Assembly (NCBI RefSeq): GCF_004353505.1
Contig: NZ_SMNQ01000002.1
Span: 248,001 to 312,000, forward strand
DNA from: Streptomyces sp. WAC05374
GTDB lineage: Bacteria; Actinomycetota; Actinomycetes; Streptomycetales; Streptomycetaceae
Length of the DNA: 64,000 nucleotides
Direction of reading: 5' to 3'
Shown piece after piece: positions 60,615 to 64,000 of the stretch (the first letter of the stretch is position 1; each line of letters begins with the position of its first letter). Position numbers and translations under genes: made by a program. The notes beneath the pieces are model-generated. The model saw only the letters and a list, made by a program, of their open reading frames with translations, was not told the DNA's origin and did no database searches.

Positions 60615-61301
60615 ATGGACGACATTTCCGGGACCCGGCTCAGGTGGCTGCGGGCGGCGTTCTTCACGGCACTCGTCGTGACGCTGTCCGTGGCCTCCCA
60701 CGTGCTGCTCTCGGGCGCCCCGCTGCCCCTGGCGACCGTCGCCGCCGTCGCGGCCGGTGTCTTCGGCGTGGCGTACGCGCTGGCGGGTGCCGAGCGCGGG
60801 TTCGGGCGCATCGCGGGGCTCCTCGTCCCGCTGGAGCTGGCCGCCGACACGGTCTTCACCACCGGTCAGCACGTCTGTTACGGCCCGGCGGGCGGCCCCG
60901 TGGCCGGCTCGCTGCGGGCCGTCGGCGTCGACGTGCTGTGCGGCGGCGAGGTGGGCACCGGGCTTCCCGGAGTCGTCGCCACCGAGGGCGGTGCCGCCGC
61001 GCTCCTCCGCTCCCCCGACCCGGCGCTGCCCTGGCTGCTGCTGGCCGCGCACGTGACGGTCGGCCTGATCGCCTCGGCCTGGCTGCGGCGCGGCGAGAGC
61101 GCGCTGGCCGGGCTCGTGCGGGCGGTGGCCGCGTTCGCGTTCCGGCCCTTGCTGCTCGCGGTCGCCGCGGTGACCGCCGCGGGCCGGTCCGTGCGGCGGG
61201 GCCCGCGGCTCACGAGCCGGCCGCGCTCGTCCCGTACCCGGCTCCTCGTGCACTCCGTGGGGCGGCGTGGACCGCCGTGCGCGGCGGCCCCGGCCGTCTG
61301 A
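60615..61301 (+). CDS. Membrane protein of unknown function
   Basis: The product has 228 residues from the ATG at 60615 (MDDISGTRLRWLR); a GTG at 60597 is a possible earlier start. It has four or five hydrophobic helices, the first two (FFTALVVTLSVASHVLL, LATVAAVAAGVFGVAYAL) closely paired. An extracytoplasmic loop has paired Cys (TTGQHVCYGP, VDVLCGGE), and the tail is Arg-rich. Small membrane proteins like this often accompany copper or redox genes, and the following gene is a DsbA-like protein, but that link is only suggestive. Confidence 0.75.
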   Translation: MDDISGTRLRWLRAAFFTALVVTLSVASHVLLSGAPLPLATVAAVAAGVFGVAYALAGAERGFGRIAGLLVPLELAADTVFTTGQHVCYGPAGGPVAGSLRAVGVDVLCGGEVGTGLPGVVATEGGAAALLRSPDPALPWLLLAAHVTVGLIASAWLRRGESALAGLVRAVAAFAFRPLLLAVAAVTAAGRSVRRGPRLTSRPRSSRTRLLVHSVGRRGPPCAAAPAV

Positions 61302-61352
61302 GCACAGCAGTCCACCCCCCATGCCACACGGATTTCCACGGAGAACACCACC

Positions 61353-62168
61353 ATGAGCGCACGCAACAGCCAGGCCAACAAGGCGGCGGCCCGCGAACGG
61401 CTCCGCCAGGAGCGCGAGCGTCAGGCCAAGAAGGAGAAGGCCCGCCGGCAGATCACGGTCGCCGTCTCGGCCGTCGCCGTGCTGGCGGTGGCCGGCGGCG
61501 TCGGCTACGCCGTGATGCAGGCGAACAAGCCCTCCCACTGGGAGGCCGCGCAGGACCAGAAGAACGTCACGGCGCCGAAGAACACCTCCGGCGAGAACGG
61601 CACCACGGTCGTCATCGGCAAGCCGTCCGCGAAGAAGACGCTGGAGCTGTACGAGGACTCCCGCTGCCCGATCTGCGCCACGTTCGAGCAGGGCGTGGGC
61701 GAGACGATCGAGAAGGACGTCGCCGCCGGCAAGTACAAGATCAAGTACGTCGGCGCCACCTTCATCGACAACAGCGACCAGGGCGAGGGCTCCAAGAACG
61801 CGCTGTCCGCGCTGGGCGCCGCGCTCGACGTCAGCCCCGAGGCGTTCCTGGACTACAAGGCGGCTCTCTACTCGGCCTCGTTCCACCCGGCGGAGAGCGA
61901 GGACAAGTTCGCCAAGGACTCCTACCTCCTGGAGATCGCCGGGACCGTCCCGGCCCTCAAGAGCAACGCCGCGTTCAAGAAGAACGTGGAGGAGGGCACC
62001 TTCGACGCCTGGGCGCTGAAGATGTCCGACGCCTTCGACAAGAGCGGGGTCAAGGGCACGCCCACGCTGAAGATGGACGGCAAGCCGGTCACGGACGCGC
62101 GGGGCAACGCCCCCATGACCGTGCCGGAGTTCACCACCGCGGTCGACAAGGCCCTCAAGGGCGCGTAG
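61353..62168 (+). CDS. Membrane-anchored DsbA-like thioredoxin-fold protein (copy 2)
   Basis: The product has 271 residues. Organisation is the same as at 31359: a basic/acidic cytoplasmic coil (RERLRQERERQAKKEKARR), one membrane helix (about 34-54), and an extracytoplasmic thioredoxin fold. The redox motif is CPIC in YEDSRCPICATFE, and the cis-Pro loop is KGTPTLKMDG. The CPIC centre and low similarity outside the core mark it as a diverged paralogue with possibly different redox potential or partners. Confidence 0.9.
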   Translation: MSARNSQANKAAARERLRQERERQAKKEKARRQITVAVSAVAVLAVAGGVGYAVMQANKPSHWEAAQDQKNVTAPKNTSGENGTTVVIGKPSAKKTLELYEDSRCPICATFEQGVGETIEKDVAAGKYKIKYVGATFIDNSDQGEGSKNALSALGAALDVSPEAFLDYKAALYSASFHPAESEDKFAKDSYLLEIAGTVPALKSNAAFKKNVEEGTFDAWALKMSDAFDKSGVKGTPTLKMDGKPVTDARGNAPMTVPEFTTAVDKALKGA

Positions 62169-62215
62169 CCGAACGGGGCACGGATTTCGGCCAACGGGCG
62201 GGCGAACTGAGGGGA

Positions 62216-62257
62216 GTTCACCCGCCCATGTGCTCTACCGATCAGTAATCTGATCGG
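62216..62257 (+). promoter_or_regulatory. phoD promoter region: PHO-box-like unit, -10 and palindrome
   Basis: GTTCACCCGCC at 62216-62226 matches the PhoP direct-repeat unit consensus. The adjoining 11 nt match poorly. TAATCT at 62246-62251 fits a -10 and ends 8 nt before the GTG. It is centred in a perfect 8-bp inverted repeat, CCGATCAG-TAAT-CTGATCGG (62238-62257), which could be a separate operator. GTTCACCCGCC also pairs with an upstream GGCGGGCGAAC, so part of this could be a terminator for the preceding gene. Confidence 0.45.
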
Positions 62258-62259
62258 CC

Positions 62260-63915
62260 GTGACCAGTCGTTCTCTTTCCGCACCCAGCCGCCGCACGGT
62301 CGTCAAGGCCGCTGCCGCCACCGCTGTCGCCGCACCCGTCCTGGCCGCCGCCCCGCCCGCCGCGGCGGAGGTCAGGGCCCCGGCCTTCCTCCACGGGGTC
62401 GCCTCGGGCGATCCCCTGCCCGACGGCGTCCTGCTCTGGACGCGCGTGACCCCCACCCCCGACGCCCGTCCCGGCTCGGGCGCAGGCCCGGACACCGAGG
62501 TGAGATGGGAGGTCGCCGAGGACAGAGCCTTCACCCGCACCGTGGCCCGGGGCGCGGTCACGGCGACGGCCGCGTCCGACCACACCGTCAAGGTGGACGT
62601 AAGGGGGCTTCGCCAGGAGACCGTCTATTACTTCCGCTTCACGGCCGGCGCGGACACCTCGGCGGCCGTCTCCCCCACCGGCCGGACCCGCACCACCCCG
62701 GCCGCCGACGCCACCACGCCCGGCATACGCTTCGGCGTGGTCTCCTGCGCCAACTGGGAGGCCGGCCGCTTCTCGGCGTACCGCCACCTCGCCAACCGGG
62801 CCGATCTGGACGCGGTCCTCCACCTCGGCGACTACATATACGAGTACGGGACCGGCGCCTACCCCAAGCCGAAGTACGTCGTGCGGCAGCACGAGCCCAG
62901 GCACGAGATCGTCACCCTGGCCGACTACCGCCTCCGGCACGCCACCTACAAGACGGACGTCGACCTGCAGGCGCTGCACGCGGCGCACCCGGTGATCGCC
63001 ATATGGGACGACCACGAGTTCGCCGACGACACCTGGTCGGGCGGCGCCGACAACCACACCCCGGGCACCGAGGGGGACTGGGCGGCCCGCGCGGCGGCCG
63101 CGAAGCAGGCGTACTTCGAGTGGATGCCGGTCCGCACCTCGACCGAGGGCACGGTCTACCGCCGGCTGCGCTTCGGCAAGCTGGCCGACCTGCACCTGCT
63201 GGACCTCCGCTCGTTCCGCTCGCAGCAGGCGTCCACGGGCAGCGGCCAGGTCGACGACCCGGAGCGCACGATCACGGGCCGCGCCCAACTGGACTGGCTG
63301 AAGGCGGGGCTGTCCGCCTCCGACGCGGCCTGGAAGCTGGTGGGCACCTCGGTGATGATCTCGCCGGTCGCCTTCGGCTCCCTGCCCACGCACCTGCTGG
63401 GCCCCGTGGCGGAGCTGCTGGGCCTGCCCAAGGGCGGCCTGGCGATCAACGTGGACCAGTGGGACGGCTACACGGACGACCGCAAGGAGCTGCTCGCCCA
63501 CCTGACGGACCGGTCCATCACCAACACCGTGTTCCTCACCGGTGACATCCACATGGCGTGGGCCAACGACGTGCCGGTGACGGCGGCCACCTACCCGGCC
63601 TCGCGGTCGGCGGCGACCGAGTTCGTGGTGACCTCGGTGACCTCCGACAACCTGGACGACATCCTGCACGTCGCGCCCGGCACGGTCTCCCTGGCCGCCG
63701 CGGCGGCGATCAGGGGCGCCAACCGCCATGTGAAGTGGCTGGACATGGACAACCACGGGTACGGCGTCCTGGACGTGACCGCGGAGCGCTCGCAGATGGA
63801 CTACTACACGGTCTCCGACAAGACGCGGCCGGACGCGTCCTCGGCCTGGATCCGGTCCTACCGGACGCTCAGCGGAACGCAGAAGGTCGAGCGCGTGAAC
63901 GCGCCGGTTCGCTGA
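62260..63915 (+). CDS. phoD: PhoD-type alkaline phosphatase, Tat-exported
   Basis: The product has 551 residues from the GTG at 62260. The Tat signal has the twin arginines at 11-12 in SRRTVVKAA, followed by a hydrophobic Ala stretch. Metal-binding motifs are [30 protein letters not shown] and [11 protein letters not shown], as in Ca/Fe-dependent PhoD enzymes that release phosphate from esters outside the cell. The N-terminal [20 protein letters not shown] is also diagnostic. A PHO-box-like element upstream suggests PhoP control under phosphate limitation. Confidence 0.93.
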   Translation: MTSRSLSAPSRRTVVKAAAATAVAAPVLAAAPPAAAEVRAPAFLHGVASGDPLPDGVLLWTRVTPTPDARPGSGAGPDTEVRWEVAEDRAFTRTVARGAVTATAASDHTVKVDVRGLRQETVYYFRFTAGADTSAAVSPTGRTRTTPAADATTPGIRFGVVSCANWEAGRFSAYRHLANRADLDAVLHLGDYIYEYGTGAYPKPKYVVRQHEPRHEIVTLADYRLRHATYKTDVDLQALHAAHPVIAIWDDHEFADDTWSGGADNHTPGTEGDWAARAAAAKQAYFEWMPVRTSTEGTVYRRLRFGKLADLHLLDLRSFRSQQASTGSGQVDDPERTITGRAQLDWLKAGLSASDAAWKLVGTSVMISPVAFGSLPTHLLGPVAELLGLPKGGLAINVDQWDGYTDDRKELLAHLTDRSITNTVFLTGDIHMAWANDVPVTAATYPASRSAATEFVVTSVTSDNLDDILHVAPGTVSLAAAAAIRGANRHVKWLDMDNHGYGVLDVTAERSQMDYYTVSDKTRPDASSAWIRSYRTLSGTQKVERVNAPVR

Positions 63916-63975
63916 CCATACGTCAGCGATGATTTTCAGCCAATCCTCTGTGTGTTAACAGGAGATCACAGCGCC

Positions 63976-64000
63976 ATGGCGGGCGGCGTGTTCCGTAGAT
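63976..64000 (+). CDS. Possible start of the next gene (truncated by window end)
   Basis: An ATG at 63976 has AGGAGA about 11 nt upstream and opens MAGGVFRR before the window ends. Too little is present to identify it. Confidence 0.3.

Overview
The window is a stretch of Streptomyces-type chromosome. GC content is very high, GTG starts are common, genes overlap by ATGA or GTGA, and stem-loop terminators lack U tracts. Several genes are actinobacterial or Streptomyces hallmarks: PriA-type HisA with no trpF, TrpM, a 24-residue bL37-like ribosomal peptide, DnaE1, HGxxPAAW and TIGR02234 membrane proteins, and a Tat-exported PhoD. From memory, the order gltDB / lgt / trpABMC / trpE-hisI / hisF-priA-hisH-hisB-hisC-hisD / dnaE / phoD resembles the same region of S. 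coelicolor; this was not checked against a database.

Region 1 (1-14.04 kb) is accessory. It holds a partial lipoprotein gene, an FHA-domain protein, and a Ser/Thr kinase carrying an extracytoplasmic lytic-transglycosylase-like domain. Next come a small secreted protein, a VWA protein, and a 1942-residue NLR-like protein (TIR, degenerate calcineurin-like phosphoesterase, unassigned domain, NACHT, pentapeptide repeats, about 15 WD40 repeats). An ArsB/SLC13-type permease and a three-gene operon (2-TM protein, cupin-like protein, inositol-monophosphatase-family protein) follow. The VWA plus NLR-like pair, with the FHA/kinase neighbours, is the best candidate for an undescribed conflict or signalling system.

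Region 2 (14.5-20.6 kb) is gltBD (glutamate synthase) with a GlnR-box-like site upstream and a strong terminator downstream. Region 3 (21.1-30.3 kb) holds a VIT-type metal transporter and a 12-bp tandem repeat array. After these comes a tightly overlapping operon of four ADP-ribosylglycohydrolase-family genes (one split by an extraordinary poly-C tract), a ribokinase, a CaiB-type CoA transferase and a CitE-like lyase. It ends at a 20-bp perfect stem terminator.

Region 4 (30.3-46.7 kb) is primary metabolism, mostly on the minus strand. It contains lgt, a DsbA-like protein, trpA-trpB-trpM-trpC, three small membrane proteins, trpE and hisI. After a two-gene plus-strand island come hisF, a RidA-like gene, priA, hisH, a small membrane protein, three tandem 92-bp repeats that each encode a coupled 31-codon mini-ORF, then hisB, hisC and hisD. 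PriA links the two pathways by doing both the HisA and TrpF reactions.

Region 5 (46.9-64 kb) holds a repeat-rich membrane protein, a conserved hypothetical, a LON-domain protein, a YbaK-type deacylase and a bL37-like micro-gene. Further on are an ABC exporter with a DUF2567 protein, a NYN-domain protein, a 57-residue basic protein, dnaE, a DUF2252 protein, a membrane protein, a second DsbA-like protein and phoD with a palindromic promoter. No rRNA, tRNA, transposase, integrase or CRISPR array was seen.
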